DNA from: Roseimaritima ulvae
Lineage (GTDB): Bacteria > Planctomycetota > Planctomycetia > Pirellulales > Pirellulaceae
Assembly: GCF_008065135.1 (NCBI RefSeq)
Contig: NZ_CP042914.1
Location: 2,356,001 to 2,420,000 of the forward strand
DNA: 64,000 nucleotides
Direction of reading: 5' to 3'
This document shows, in pieces, positions 17,277 to 26,025 of this stretch. Under the pieces are notes generated by a model. That model saw only the letters and a list, made by a program, of their open reading frames with translations. It did not search any database and was not told where the DNA came from. The position numbers were made by a program, and so were the translations under genes. Position 1 is the stretch's first letter, and each line of letters opens with the position of its first letter.

Positions 17277-17400
17277 CTACGCTCGCCAGAGCGTGGGGAC
17301 CGACGTGGATCGTAGCCGAACTCGCCAGAGTTTGGATGCTTGCTTACCGCCCACCGCCCACCGTCTGGCGACGGTAGCTACGGGATTGCGGTAGCTACGC
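17273..17400. repeat. Cluster of GCCA-loop palindromes between convergent genes
   Basis: Three 24-bp copies of one element: 17273-17296 (stem CGCTC-GCCA-GAGCG), 17312-17335 (AACTC-GCCA-GAGTT) and, inverted, 17358-17381 (CCGTC-GCCA-GACGG). Each begins with GTAGC and ends in TGG on its own strand. A half copy GTAGCTACGC lies at 17391-17400. The palindrome GTAGCTAC supplies the TAG stop of the SGNH gene (17274-17276) and the opposite-strand TAG stop of SulP (17395-17397). Confidence 0.9.
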
Positions 17401-19173
17401 TAGGCGGTCGGTGGCGACGTGGTACTGGGGATCTTCCGAAACATTGATCTCCACCAAGTCGCCGGCCTTGTCTAGCAGCGTGCGGCACTCGGGGCTCAGG
17501 TGCGTCAGGTGCAAACGTTTGCCGCTGGCTTGATATTTCTCGGCCAGCGTGCTGATCGCTTCCAAGCCGCTTTGGTCATAAACGCGGCTGTAGTAGAAGT
17601 CGACCACCACGTCTTCGGGGTCTTCGTTGACATCGAACATGTCTTTAAAGCTGGACACCGAAGCGAAGAACAACGGACCATGGACCTGGTAAATCTTGCT
17701 GCCGAACTCGTTGTACTTGATGTCGGCTCCCATATGCGTGGCGTGTTGCCAAGCAAACACCAGTGCCGAAACGATCACGCCTAGAATGACCGCCGAGGCC
17801 AAGTCGTGCATTACCACGGTGTAGCCGGCGACCAACACCATCACAAACACGTCGCTGCGGGGCATTCGGCGAACCATTTTCAGCGACGCCCACTCAAACG
17901 TGCCGATGACCACCATAAACATCACGCCGACCAGAGCCGCCATGGGGATCTGTTCGATGTACTTGGCCAGGAACAGCACAAACATCAGCAGACACACCGA
18001 TGCGGTGATTCCCGACAGCCGGCCACGGCCGCCCGAATTGACGTTGATCAATGACTGGCCAATCATCGCACAGCCCCCCATCCCGCCAAACAGGCCGCAA
18101 ACCAAGTTGGCGGTCCCCTGGCCAATACATTCGCGGTTGCCTTGACCTCGGGTTTCGGTGATCTCGTCGATCAAGGTCAACGTCATCAGCGATTCGATCA
18201 GCCCCACGCCACACAATACGATGGCAAAGGGAAAGATGATTTTCAAAGTGTCCCAGTTCATGGGGGCCAGGTTGTCGTATTGCAAGAAAAACGGCATCGG
18301 CAGACCGCCACTGATCCCGGATGCGGTCGACGGTTCTTCGTCCAACACTTCCTGGATCACCGCGGGATCGAGCGGTGGAATCGGCCCCACCACCGGACTG
18401 GCATCGTCGCTGGCGGAAGCAGCATCCTCGCTGGTGGAATTGCTGACCAGCGATACTTGCGATTCAAAGGATGCGGTGTGCTCGCTGCGGAGCATCGCGA
18501 TCTGTTTGGCTTGACTGTTGGTTCGCAGCATGTCGCCCACGTTGGCTACCACATGCCCGCTGCCATCGCTTTCGACACTACTGTTGATGGCGACGGCCAC
18601 CAGCGTGACGCTCAAAATGGCCACCAGCGATGCCGGCACGGCCTGAGTCAGTTTGGGCAGCAACCAGATGATCGCCATCGTCGCCAGCACCAACGCCAAC
18701 ATCAAGAACAGGGGCGTGCCCCCCAAAAATTGCAAGTCGCCCATCGGACCCAGCGTTTTGAAACTTCCCAACTGGGACATCCCGATCACGATCGCCAAGC
18801 CGTTGACGAACCCCAACATCACTGGGTGGGGAACCATCCGAATCAATTTCCCCAATCGGCCGATCCCAATCAAAATTTGCAGAACGCCACAGAGGATCAC
18901 GGTGGGGAACAGGTATTCCACGCCATGCATGGCAACCAGCGACACCACCACCACGGCCATCGCTCCGGTGGCTCCCGATATCATCCCCGGACGGCCACCC
19001 AGCACGGCCGTGATCAAGCCGATGAAAAAGGCCGAGTACAAGCCGATCAGCGGCGACACCCCGGCGACAAAAGCAAACGCAATCGCTTCGGGGACCAGAG
19101 CCAATGCAACCGTGACGCCCGAAAGGACATCGTTCTTGATTGAACCTGATTGTTGACGAAAGAAATTGAGCAT
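17395..19173 (-). CDS. SulP-family anion transporter with STAS domain
   Basis: The protein has 592 residues and imports anions such as sulfate or bicarbonate across the inner membrane. Start at 19173: [20 protein letters not shown], then the SulP signature [26 protein letters not shown] near 20-45 and many membrane helices. The C-terminal STAS domain (from about 490) has [16 protein letters not shown]. An unusual acidic, Ser-rich insert of roughly 90 residues lies mid-protein (around 195-290, including [17 protein letters not shown]), far longer than normal loops. Substrate cannot be told from sequence; sulfate is attractive next to sulfatases, but bicarbonate is equally possible. The stop codon falls inside a repeat element. 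Confidence 0.92.
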   Translation of the reverse strand: MLNFFRQQSGSIKNDVLSGVTVALALVPEAIAFAFVAGVSPLIGLYSAFFIGLITAVLGGRPGMISGATGAMAVVVVSLVAMHGVEYLFPTVILCGVLQILIGIGRLGKLIRMVPHPVMLGFVNGLAIVIGMSQLGSFKTLGPMGDLQFLGGTPLFLMLALVLATMAIIWLLPKLTQAVPASLVAILSVTLVAVAINSSVESDGSGHVVANVGDMLRTNSQAKQIAMLRSEHTASFESQVSLVSNSTSEDAASASDDASPVVGPIPPLDPAVIQEVLDEEPSTASGISGGLPMPFFLQYDNLAPMNWDTLKIIFPFAIVLCGVGLIESLMTLTLIDEITETRGQGNRECIGQGTANLVCGLFGGMGGCAMIGQSLINVNSGGRGRLSGITASVCLLMFVLFLAKYIEQIPMAALVGVMFMVVIGTFEWASLKMVRRMPRSDVFVMVLVAGYTVVMHDLASAVILGVIVSALVFAWQHATHMGADIKYNEFGSKIYQVHGPLFFASVSSFKDMFDVNEDPEDVVVDFYYSRVYDQSGLEAISTLAEKYQASGKRLHLTHLSPECRTLLDKAGDLVEINVSEDPQYHVATDRLA

Positions 19174-19213
19174 TTTTGTTCCAAAACCAAATCGAACGTT
19201 CCGAGGGCACTGG

Positions 19214-19242
19214 ACTATAGTTTGCCCTTGTGGTGCGAGCAA
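19214..19242 (-). promoter_or_regulatory. Putative sigma70-type promoter for the SulP gene
   Basis: On the minus strand TTGCTC (19242-19237) and TATAGT (19219-19214) are separated by exactly 17 bp, about 40 bp upstream of the SulP start. The remaining 254 bp up to the kinase gene at 19497 holds no gene that I can see; TGGTAAAAT near 19444-19452 could be part of the kinase promoter but has no clear -35 partner. Confidence 0.45.
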
Positions 19243-19496
19243 CGCGTAATTAGGGATATCACCCTGCCCGCGAGGGGTGGCGGCTAAGGGCGGGTCCGGA
19301 CCGCCTGCGGCGCTGCGGTGCCGATGACTCCCTTGTTGAGGCGAGCGGGAGGATCCCGCCCCGGTAGACGCTCATGTCTCGCTCGTGGACCCCGACACGC
19401 TATTTTTCCGGCCGAGGCGGTTGTAATGATCCCGCTTTCTGGTTCTGGTAAAATCGTCGAAGTAAGACGGTTTCATTTCCCACTCAGGGAAGTTTC

Positions 19497-20888
19497 ATGA
19501 ACAGTCCTGACGAGCCACCGGACGATGTTGGCCGGCCACCGGACGATGCTAACGGAGCCAACAACCCTGATCCGGATGCGGGTGAAACACCGCTCGATAA
19601 GACACCGAGAAGGGCACCGCCGCCGCCGACCACGGACCTCGGTTCCACGATCGAGTTGGACGAGTTGGAAGACGACATGCCGGATCTGGACAACCCCCGG
19701 TACGGGCTCTGTCAGGAACTACAACGAGGCGGGATGGGGATCATTTTTGTCGCCGATGATCGACAGTTGCCCCGCGAAGTCGCCGTCAAAGTTTTACGGA
19801 AGGAATTTCGCGATGCCCCTCAAGCCATCCGGCGATTCGCCAATGAAGCTCGGGTGATGGGGTTTCTCTCGCATCCGGGTGTGCCCCCAATCTATGAGTG
19901 CGGAGTCTGTGCCGATGGGCGGCCCTACCATGTGATGAAGTTGATCTTGGGAGCGACCTTGGCGGACATGCTGCACTTCGGGCATCCCAGTTCGTCCGAG
20001 CTGCTGAGCATTTTCGCCGATATCTGTCAGACCATGGCCTTTGCCCATTCCCGCGGTTTGATGCATCTTGATTTGAAACCGGGGAACGTGATGGTGGGCG
20101 CGTTTGGCGAGGTTCACGTGACGGACTGGGGGCTGGCTCGGTTTGAAGATCAAAGCCAAGAAAGTTTCCGCAATTGGTTTGACGGCAAAGCGATTCGCAA
20201 AACCGATTCCGAAGTTCAGGGGACGCTGCAGTACATGTCGCCCGAACAAGCTCGCGGCGATCTGCTGGACACCCGCGCCGATGTGTTTGGCCTGGGCGCA
20301 ATTCTCTGCGAAATCCTGACCGGACAGGCTCCCTACCGAGGCGACAATTTGCAGCAGATCTATTCCCATGCCATCCGCGGTTCGATGGGTGATACCCTGG
20401 AAGGGCTGGAAGAGTCCGACACCGATCGGGCGCTGGTGCGGTTGGCCAAACGCTGCCTGTCGCGAAAGCCTCGTGACCGTCCAGAATCGGCGGAAGAGGT
20501 TGCCAAGGAATTAATGAGTTACCAAGCGACCGCGTTACAGCGGATCGAAAGCGACATGAACCGCTTCTTTGATCTATCGCTGGACCTGTTTTGCATCGCC
20601 GACTTTCAGGGCTTTTTCCGCCGCATCAATTCGAATTTTTCCAGGGTCTTGGGGTTTACCAATGAAGAGCTGATGGCTCAGCCCTTTATCCATTTTGTGC
20701 ACCCCGACGACCGGCATCGCACGGTTACCCAGATGAGCGTACTGGGGAAAGGACAACCGGTCGTCCGCTTTCGCAATCGCTACCGCACGGCCGACGGCAA
20801 ATACATCGTTTTGGAGTGGACCTCCAAAGCGATTCAAGACGAAAGCCTGATTTTTGCCGTCGCCCGTGATGTGACCGCGTCGATCTAG
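19497..20888 (+). CDS. Ser/Thr protein kinase with C-terminal PAS domain
   Basis: The protein has 463 residues. An acidic Pro/Asp-rich N-terminus (1-60) precedes a Hanks-type kinase domain (~65-335): Gly loop LQRGGMGIIFVA, Lys in VAVKVL, catalytic HLDLKPGN, metal site DWGLA, then YMSPEQAR. The HRD motif reads HLD, so this is a non-RD kinase, and DFG reads DWG. Residues ~355-463 form a PAS-type sensor (DLFCIADFQGFFRRINSNF ... FVHPDDR). There is no membrane helix, so it is cytosolic; kinase before PAS is less usual than sensor first. Its stop shares the CTAG tetranucleotide with the convergent superoxide dismutase gene. Confidence 0.9.
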   Translation: MNSPDEPPDDVGRPPDDANGANNPDPDAGETPLDKTPRRAPPPPTTDLGSTIELDELEDDMPDLDNPRYGLCQELQRGGMGIIFVADDRQLPREVAVKVLRKEFRDAPQAIRRFANEARVMGFLSHPGVPPIYECGVCADGRPYHVMKLILGATLADMLHFGHPSSSELLSIFADICQTMAFAHSRGLMHLDLKPGNVMVGAFGEVHVTDWGLARFEDQSQESFRNWFDGKAIRKTDSEVQGTLQYMSPEQARGDLLDTRADVFGLGAILCEILTGQAPYRGDNLQQIYSHAIRGSMGDTLEGLEESDTDRALVRLAKRCLSRKPRDRPESAEEVAKELMSYQATALQRIESDMNRFFDLSLDLFCIADFQGFFRRINSNFSRVLGFTNEELMAQPFIHFVHPDDRHRTVTQMSVLGKGQPVVRFRNRYRTADGKYIVLEWTSKAIQDESLIFAVARDVTASI

Positions 20889-21364
20889 TGACTGTGTTCG
20901 AAAGCCGGTTCTTTGCCTTCGTAGGCGCGATACAGATCAAAAATGGATTTCTCCAAAGCTTTCGCCGTGGCTGGGTCGGCGGACTGCTTGCACTTCATCG
21001 CCTGCACCATCACGGCGTGTGCGGACATCAAGACCTTGCCGTAATTGGCGGAGTCCGGTTTGATTCGTTGCGCCATGAAGTAGGCCGCGATCGTATCCTG
21101 GATCTTCTGGGCATGCTGCTCCTTGGTGACCACCCAACGAGCCAATTGATTGTGACCCTGGGCGTCCAGCGGCTTGCTGCTCAGAGCGTTGATTTCCATC
21201 TGCGCCTTGGAGATCGTGTGTTCGTCTTCGAGCATCTGCTCGAAGCGAAGCTGGTCGCCATAAATGCCGCAGGGCACCTGGCAGTGGGCCAGGGCTACCG
21301 AAGCGGACGAGGTGCAAGCGAACGCGGTCAGGCAAACAGCGGCGAACGTTAAATTGCGAAGCAT
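20885..21364 (-). CDS. sodN: Nickel superoxide dismutase with Sec signal peptide
   Basis: The protein has 159 residues; it disproportionates superoxide to peroxide and oxygen. The nickel hook HCQVPCGIY appears at residues 27-35, matching the HCxxPCGxY motif (His1, Cys2, Cys6 as ligands). It is followed by the helical-bundle sequence GDQLRFEQMLEDEHTISKAQMEI. Residues 1-26 are a standard signal peptide ending VALA, so signal peptidase I cleavage would leave His as the new N-terminus, which nickel binding needs. In Streptomyces and cyanobacteria a dedicated protease (SodX) trims a short leader; none is beside this gene. The mature length of 133 is near the family norm (~117). Probably periplasmic. 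Confidence 0.93.
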   Translation of the reverse strand: MLRNLTFAAVCLTAFACTSSASVALAHCQVPCGIYGDQLRFEQMLEDEHTISKAQMEINALSSKPLDAQGHNQLARWVVTKEQHAQKIQDTIAAYFMAQRIKPDSANYGKVLMSAHAVMVQAMKCKQSADPATAKALEKSIFDLYRAYEGKEPAFEHSH

Positions 21365-21463
21365 TTAAACAGGTTCCAAAAACAGGGGAGAGGAAAGGCA
21401 GGTAAGTCGGCAAGCTGAAGAACATCTCTCTGTGCTGCCACAACGGTCTATTGTACCCATTAA

Positions 21464-23011
21464 TTATTTTGCCGTGGATCCAGGTGGGACCGCAGCGGAA
21501 GGCAAGGCGATTGGGAACACCGCGCCCAGCTGGGGCCGGAGCTCTGCGATCATGTCCTGGTGTTCAGGGTCGCCGGCCAGGTTGCGAGTCTCGCCATGGT
21601 CCTGTTGATGGTCGTACAATTCGCGGGCCAGTAATTCCCCGTCGTCAATGGCATGCCACTGGGTATAGCGCCAGCGCGCAGTGCGGAGCGAGTACCCCCA
21701 CGCCTTCCAGTTTTTGCGGCTGCCGTAGAAGGGTTGCTGGTGCTGGGTGAACGCGGCTTGTTTGACCGCATCTCGCTGCCCCCGAACGACGGCGGCTTGG
21801 CTGATGCCTTCCAGCGATTGCGGCAAGTCGTTGTCGATGCCGGCCAGTTCCGCCAGGGTCGGGAACAGGTCGATCAATTCGGTCAGGGCATGCGTGTCTT
21901 GGCCGCGGCCGGCGGGCTGACGCGGATCGGCAATGATCAAGGGCACGCGAGCATCCAATTCAAAGTTGGACGTTTTGCCCCACAGCGAGTGCTCGCCGAT
22001 GTGGAAGCCATGATCCGAGGTAAACACCACAATCGTGTTGTTGGCCTGCCCGCTGCTTTCCAAAGCGTTCAGGATTTCACCGACCTGCGCGTCCATAAAG
22101 CTGATCGATGCGTAGTAGCCGTGGCGATAGTGCTGGATCTCGGACGCCGTGAACTGGCGATCTTTGGGCACGCCGCCATAGCTTTTGATTTCGCGAGACA
22201 CGTGCAGAGCGATCTCCGGTGCATCTTCTGGAGCTGAAGCGGGCGAGGGACCGGGGATCGATTTCGGATCGTACAGGTCCCAGTACTTCCGCGGCGCCAC
22301 GAAGGGCAGATGAGGACGCCAAAAACCCACGGCCAGAAAAAACGGCTGGGGGCTGCCCGCGTGGTCTTTCAGCATGGCCGCCGCCAGATTGGCGATCTGG
22401 CCGTCACGATAAACCGTATCGGGCACGTCGTGAGCTTCCGTGACGGGAGCCTTGTAAACACGTTGCAAGGCGTCGGCCGCCGCGTTGCGAAAAACCGTGT
22501 CGTCGGCGTGCGAACCTTTAAAAAGCACTTCGTCGATCGACCACGAACGCCGGTCCTGCGTTTCGCCCATATTATGAAACAGTTTGCCGATGTCCTGGCA
22601 GAAGTAGCCGTGGTTTTTGAAATGCTGTGGCAGGGTGACCAGCGTGTCACCGTGGGGAGCTGTCATACGAAATGATTTGCGGAGGTCGTCCACGCCCACT
22701 GTGTCGGGACGCAATCCGGTCAGAAAAGAAGACCGCGACGGATTGCATACGGCTTGCTGACAGTAGGCACGCTGGAACGTCCAGCCGCGCTCGGCCAACC
22801 GGTCCAGATGAGGCGTCCTGGCAATCGGGTCGCCGTAGGGACCGAGCGCGCAGTTCAAATCGTCCGCCACAATAAACAAGACGTTCGGAGGAGGAGGCTC
22901 TGCCCTCGCGGGGTCGTTGGCCGCCGGTTCGTCGGCCCGCAGGAGGACCGTTGGCAGCAGCAGCGTATGGCATAACACGGCCACGCCGATTCTGTGTTGC
23001 ACGGTAGGCAT
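21464..23011 (-). CDS. Secreted sulfatase (iduronate-2-sulfatase-like)
   Basis: The protein has 515 residues with a signal peptide (cleavage near LRADE, residue ~26). Sulfatase fold: NVLFIVADDLN with the metal Asp pair near 43-53, and formylglycine site CNPSRSS near 88-94, where Cys is matured to formylglycine. KLFHNMGE, FFLAVGFWRPHLPF and FTSDHGFHIGEHSLWGKTSNFE supply other metal and substrate residues. The GFWRPHLPF and KLFH features are typical of iduronate-2-sulfatase-like planctomycete enzymes. Its likely job is removing sulfate esters from algal or animal polysaccharides outside the cytoplasm. It is divergent from the next sulfatase, 155 bp between starts. No maturation enzyme is in the window. 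Confidence 0.92.
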   Translation of the reverse strand: MPTVQHRIGVAVLCHTLLLPTVLLRADEPAANDPARAEPPPPNVLFIVADDLNCALGPYGDPIARTPHLDRLAERGWTFQRAYCQQAVCNPSRSSFLTGLRPDTVGVDDLRKSFRMTAPHGDTLVTLPQHFKNHGYFCQDIGKLFHNMGETQDRRSWSIDEVLFKGSHADDTVFRNAAADALQRVYKAPVTEAHDVPDTVYRDGQIANLAAAMLKDHAGSPQPFFLAVGFWRPHLPFVAPRKYWDLYDPKSIPGPSPASAPEDAPEIALHVSREIKSYGGVPKDRQFTASEIQHYRHGYYASISFMDAQVGEILNALESSGQANNTIVVFTSDHGFHIGEHSLWGKTSNFELDARVPLIIADPRQPAGRGQDTHALTELIDLFPTLAELAGIDNDLPQSLEGISQAAVVRGQRDAVKQAAFTQHQQPFYGSRKNWKAWGYSLRTARWRYTQWHAIDDGELLARELYDHQQDHGETRNLAGDPEHQDMIAELRPQLGAVFPIALPSAAVPPGSTAK

Positions 23012-23166
23012 GGAAACAATCGCGGGAGGGGGAGGAAGCGGTGGGGGAAGGGCGTCTATTGTAATGTCAGCCGCGGCTGAACGGATGAGGCGGGTTTAGT
23101 TAAGATAGGACACGCCGCGACGGGCCATCCACCGTGCACCGCCCGTCCCCCCATCCCGCCGATTAG

Positions 23167-24738
23167 ATGCGATTGGTATCTCCCATGCGTTTCGACTGTT
23201 TCTCCGGTTTTGATTTTTCTCTGCGTTTCCTCGCCGGCCCGCGTTTATGTGCTTGGCTGGGCTTGGTGGCCGTTTGCCTGTCGTTGGGGCAGACCTGCAG
23301 GGCAGCCGAACGACCCAATATTGTGTTCATCCTGAGCGATGATCATCGTTTCGATTTCATGAGCTGCGTCGAGTCCTGTCCGGATTTTCTGACCACGCCC
23401 AATCTGGACCGGATGGCCGAGCAGGGAGCCCACTTTCGCAACGCGTTTGTGTCTACTTCGCTGTGCTCGCCCAGTCGCGCTTCGATCCTCAGCGGACGCT
23501 ACATGCACCATCACCGGGTGGTCGACAATCAACGTCCGATCCCGGCCGGCACCGAGTTTTTTCCTCTGCATCTGCAGCGTGCCGGTTACACCACGGGCTT
23601 TGTCGGCAAGTGGCATATGGGGCATGACGACGACTCACCGCGGCCCGGTTTCGACCATTGGGCGAGCTTTCCGGGCCAAGGCGTGTACACCGATCCGACG
23701 CTGAACATCAACGGGACGCGTCAGTCTTTCAAAGGCTATACCACGGATATCTTGACCGATGTGGCGTTAGATTGGCTGCAGCAACAAAGCGGACAGGCGA
23801 AGGAAAACGGACAGGACGCGGAACAAAGCCCCTTTCTGTTGTACCTGTCTTATAAAGCGGTGCACTATCCGTTTCAGCCCAGTCCGCGACATCAGCGCCG
23901 TTATCAAGGCAAGGAAATCGACTATCCCGAAACCATGGCGAACACCGAACGCAACTACCAGACGCAACCCCGCTGGGTGCTGGATCGTCGCTACAGCATT
24001 CACGGCATCGACCACATGGAAACCGGAGCTTTTGATAAGGACCCGGTGCCGGATTTTGACGAGCTGTTTCACAACTACTGTGAAACGGTGCATGGCTTGG
24101 ACGAGAACATCGGTCGCGTGTTAACCGCCTTGGAAGACGCCGGCCAACTGGAAAACACGATCGTGTTCTACATGGGCGACAATGGTTTTCATCTGGGCGA
24201 GCACGGGTTCTATGACAAACGCGATGCCTTTGAAACGTCGATCCGCGTGCCCATGTTGGCGCTCGCCCCGGGCCGCATTCCGGCCGGTACGCAGATCGAT
24301 CAAATGGTGCAAAACATCGATATCGCACCCACCGTGCTGGAGTTGTGCGGGGTGCCGATCACCGAACAGATGCAGTTCGACGGGCGGTCAATGCGCCCGC
24401 TGTGGAAGGCTGCCGGCGGAGCCGCACCGGAGTGGCGCGATCATATTTTGTACGAGTACCACTGGGAGTGGAATTTTCCGGCGACCCCCACCACGCTGGC
24501 GATCCGCACCGACCGCTACAAATACGTCTACTATCACGGCGCCTGGGATCACGACAGCTTTTACGATTTGCAAACCGATCCCATCGAACGCCACAATCTG
24601 ATCAACGTGCCGGCGTATCAAGAAAAAATCGCGGCCCTGCGAAGCCAGTTGTTCGAGGAATTGGCGGCCAGCGGCGGCCTAGACCTGCCGATGCGGCCCC
24701 CCGCTGGCGAGCGGCTTGATCAGCGGAAACGTCGCTGA
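23167..24738 (+). CDS. Secreted sulfatase (N-acetylglucosamine-6-sulfatase-like)
   Basis: The protein has 523 residues, or 517 if the ATG at 23185 is used. A long signal region precedes RPNIVFILSDDHRFD near 49-63 (metal Asp pair). The formylglycine site is CSPSRASILSGRYMHHH near 99, with FVGKWHMGHDDD near 146 and MGDNGFHLGEHGFYDKRDAFE near 337 as further site residues. ILYEYHWEWNFPATPTTLAIRT near the C-terminus resembles glucosamine-6-sulfatase-type members. It is divergent from the neighbouring sulfatase and may share its regulation. It is followed by hairpin repeats, one of which ends in a T run. Confidence 0.92.
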   Translation: MRLVSPMRFDCFSGFDFSLRFLAGPRLCAWLGLVAVCLSLGQTCRAAERPNIVFILSDDHRFDFMSCVESCPDFLTTPNLDRMAEQGAHFRNAFVSTSLCSPSRASILSGRYMHHHRVVDNQRPIPAGTEFFPLHLQRAGYTTGFVGKWHMGHDDDSPRPGFDHWASFPGQGVYTDPTLNINGTRQSFKGYTTDILTDVALDWLQQQSGQAKENGQDAEQSPFLLYLSYKAVHYPFQPSPRHQRRYQGKEIDYPETMANTERNYQTQPRWVLDRRYSIHGIDHMETGAFDKDPVPDFDELFHNYCETVHGLDENIGRVLTALEDAGQLENTIVFYMGDNGFHLGEHGFYDKRDAFETSIRVPMLALAPGRIPAGTQIDQMVQNIDIAPTVLELCGVPITEQMQFDGRSMRPLWKAAGGAAPEWRDHILYEYHWEWNFPATPTTLAIRTDRYKYVYYHGAWDHDSFYDLQTDPIERHNLINVPAYQEKIAALRSQLFEELAASGGLDLPMRPPAGERLDQRKRR

Positions 24739-24748
24739 ATCGCTTCTC

Positions 24749-24867
24749 GTTCCCAGGCTCCGCCCGGGGACGCAATGTCTTGGAGGCTCCGCCTCCCCGT
24801 CTCTGCTAGGCAAGCGGAGCCTGCATGGCAGGGTGTTACCAGGCGGAGCCTGGTAACAAGCTTTTTT
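24749..24867. repeat. GGCTCCGCC hairpin repeats and probable terminator after the sulfatase
   Basis: Three related palindromes: near 24749-24771 (CCAGGCTCCGCCCGGGG), 24782-24796 (GGAGGCTCCGCCTCC) and 24835-24857, a perfect 10-bp stem (GTTACCAGGC / GCCTGGTAAC) around GGA. The last is followed by a six-T run at 24862-24867, so it probably terminates the sulfatase transcript. A degraded GCCA-loop element (inverted) follows at about 24868-24890. Confidence 0.8.
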
Positions 24868-24950
24868 CACGCTCTGGCGAGTGTCGCTGCGATCAAGTAG
24901 CTTGTTCACTTCCTACCACACTCTTTCCTTGGACCGCGCGGAGAATTTGG

Positions 24951-25523
24951 ATGAAATGGTTTGCCGTCTTTTGTGCTTTGATGGTTGCCTTGTGCTGGGG
25001 CTTGTACGGTCCCACACTCACAAATGCCCGCTCGCCGCTGAGGGAATGGGGCCCCTTTAAACCCTACCTGTTTATCGGCGTGGCCTACCTGGTGATCGCG
25101 ATCGTCGGCGGAGCCCTGATGATGCGGTTCGTGTTCAACGACAACTTTGATTACACGGGCAAGTACGTTCCGGCAATGAAATGGGGCTTTTTGGCCGGGT
25201 GCCTGGGCGCCTTGGGAGCCCTGGGATTGACCTTTGCCCTGACCAAAGCCGGTGGCAAGCCTTCTTATGTGATGCCGATCGTGTTCGGCGGAGCGGTAAC
25301 CGTGAACGCGATCGCCGCCTACTTCAGCCACGCCGGACACCACGTCAATCCGCTGATGTGGGTGGGCATGGGCTTGGTGGCCGTGGGCATTTGTTTGACC
25401 GCCTACCACACGCCGCACGGCGCGCCGGCCAAGCCTCAGGCTGCGGCCACCGAAAACGTGGCCGACACGCCGGCGGTGCAACCCGATGCCGCCACCCCGG
25501 ATGCCGCGCCCGAAGAGTCATGA
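24951..25523 (+). CDS. Small multi-pass membrane protein (EamA/DMT-like half)
   Basis: The protein has 190 residues with about five membrane helices: 3-19, 37-58, 76-98, 104-121 and 129-146. The C-terminal ~45 residues are Ala/Pro-rich and soluble. Short Gly-rich helices (GCLGALGALGLTFALTKAGG) and overall layout recall half of a drug/metabolite transporter, but I cannot prove this. The start at 24951 (MKWFAVFCALMV) puts the first helix at the N-terminus; earlier in-frame starts add unlikely sequence. It overlaps the next gene by ATGA, so the two are translationally coupled. Confidence 0.75.
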   Translation: MKWFAVFCALMVALCWGLYGPTLTNARSPLREWGPFKPYLFIGVAYLVIAIVGGALMMRFVFNDNFDYTGKYVPAMKWGFLAGCLGALGALGLTFALTKAGGKPSYVMPIVFGGAVTVNAIAAYFSHAGHHVNPLMWVGMGLVAVGICLTAYHTPHGAPAKPQAAATENVADTPAVQPDAATPDAAPEES

Positions 25524-25918
25524 GTGAGACGCCTCGTGAAGCGGCCGACGCGTCGGCCCCATCCGATCCCACGGGCTCCGCAAGCCCTGCGGAACGGGTG
25601 GCACGCATCGATGAATTGATGAGCCACGTGTGGATGGTCCGCACGTTCCTGAAGCACTGTGACGAAGTCGAAGACGATGAAGAGTTGCAGTCGGTGGTGC
25701 GAGATCTATATGACGTGTTGCTGGCCGTGGGGCCGGCGACAGCCGAGGGCGACGTGACGGCCTACCTGAAGATGCTCAAGAAGAAACGCAAGCGGCTGAT
25801 GCGAGCCGCGGCGTTGTTCGCCGAAATCCAACCGGAAGTCAGCGGGCACACCAATTTCGCCATGGCCGCCCGCTCGCTGACCATCGCCAGCAACGAAATC
25901 GATCAGCTGGTCAGCTGA
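25520..25918 (+). CDS. Small soluble helical protein coupled to membrane protein
   Basis: The protein has 132 residues from an ATG that overlaps the previous stop (ATGA). A Ser/Ala/Pro-rich N-terminus is followed by a helical body (VWMVRTFLKHCDEVEDDEELQ; YLKMLKKKRKRLMRAAALF). There are no membrane segments or known motifs. Overlap with the membrane-protein gene suggests they work together. Its stop lies at the border of a hairpin-repeat cluster. Confidence 0.7.
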   Translation: MSETPREAADASAPSDPTGSASPAERVARIDELMSHVWMVRTFLKHCDEVEDDEELQSVVRDLYDVLLAVGPATAEGDVTAYLKMLKKKRKRLMRAAALFAEIQPEVSGHTNFAMAARSLTIASNEIDQLVS

Positions 25919-26025
25919 AGGTCGAATGGTCGTTATTCGCTCCGCGAATACAACGGCACGTTTCGTTCGCGGAGCGAACGACGACCTTGCGTTATGTTCG
26001 CGGAGCGAACAACGACCATTCGATG
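25919..26025. repeat. GTTCGC-TCC-GCGAAC hairpin repeat cluster, overlapping a gene end
   Basis: Three copies of a 15-bp palindrome (one with an A at an outer position) lie within 107 bp, embedded in repeated GGTCGTT/AACGACC context. The region is itself roughly inverted: GTCGAATGGTCGTT near the left end mirrors AACGACCATTCGA at the right. It lies between convergent genes, and its right part encodes the last residues (WSLFAPRT) and stop of the isochorismatase-ThuA gene. Confidence 0.9.

Noticed and set aside
20885-21364. Interpretation as a generic secreted hypothetical protein
   Set aside because: The HCxxPCGxY nickel hook directly after a signal peptide and the helical sequence following it fit nickel superoxide dismutase much better.
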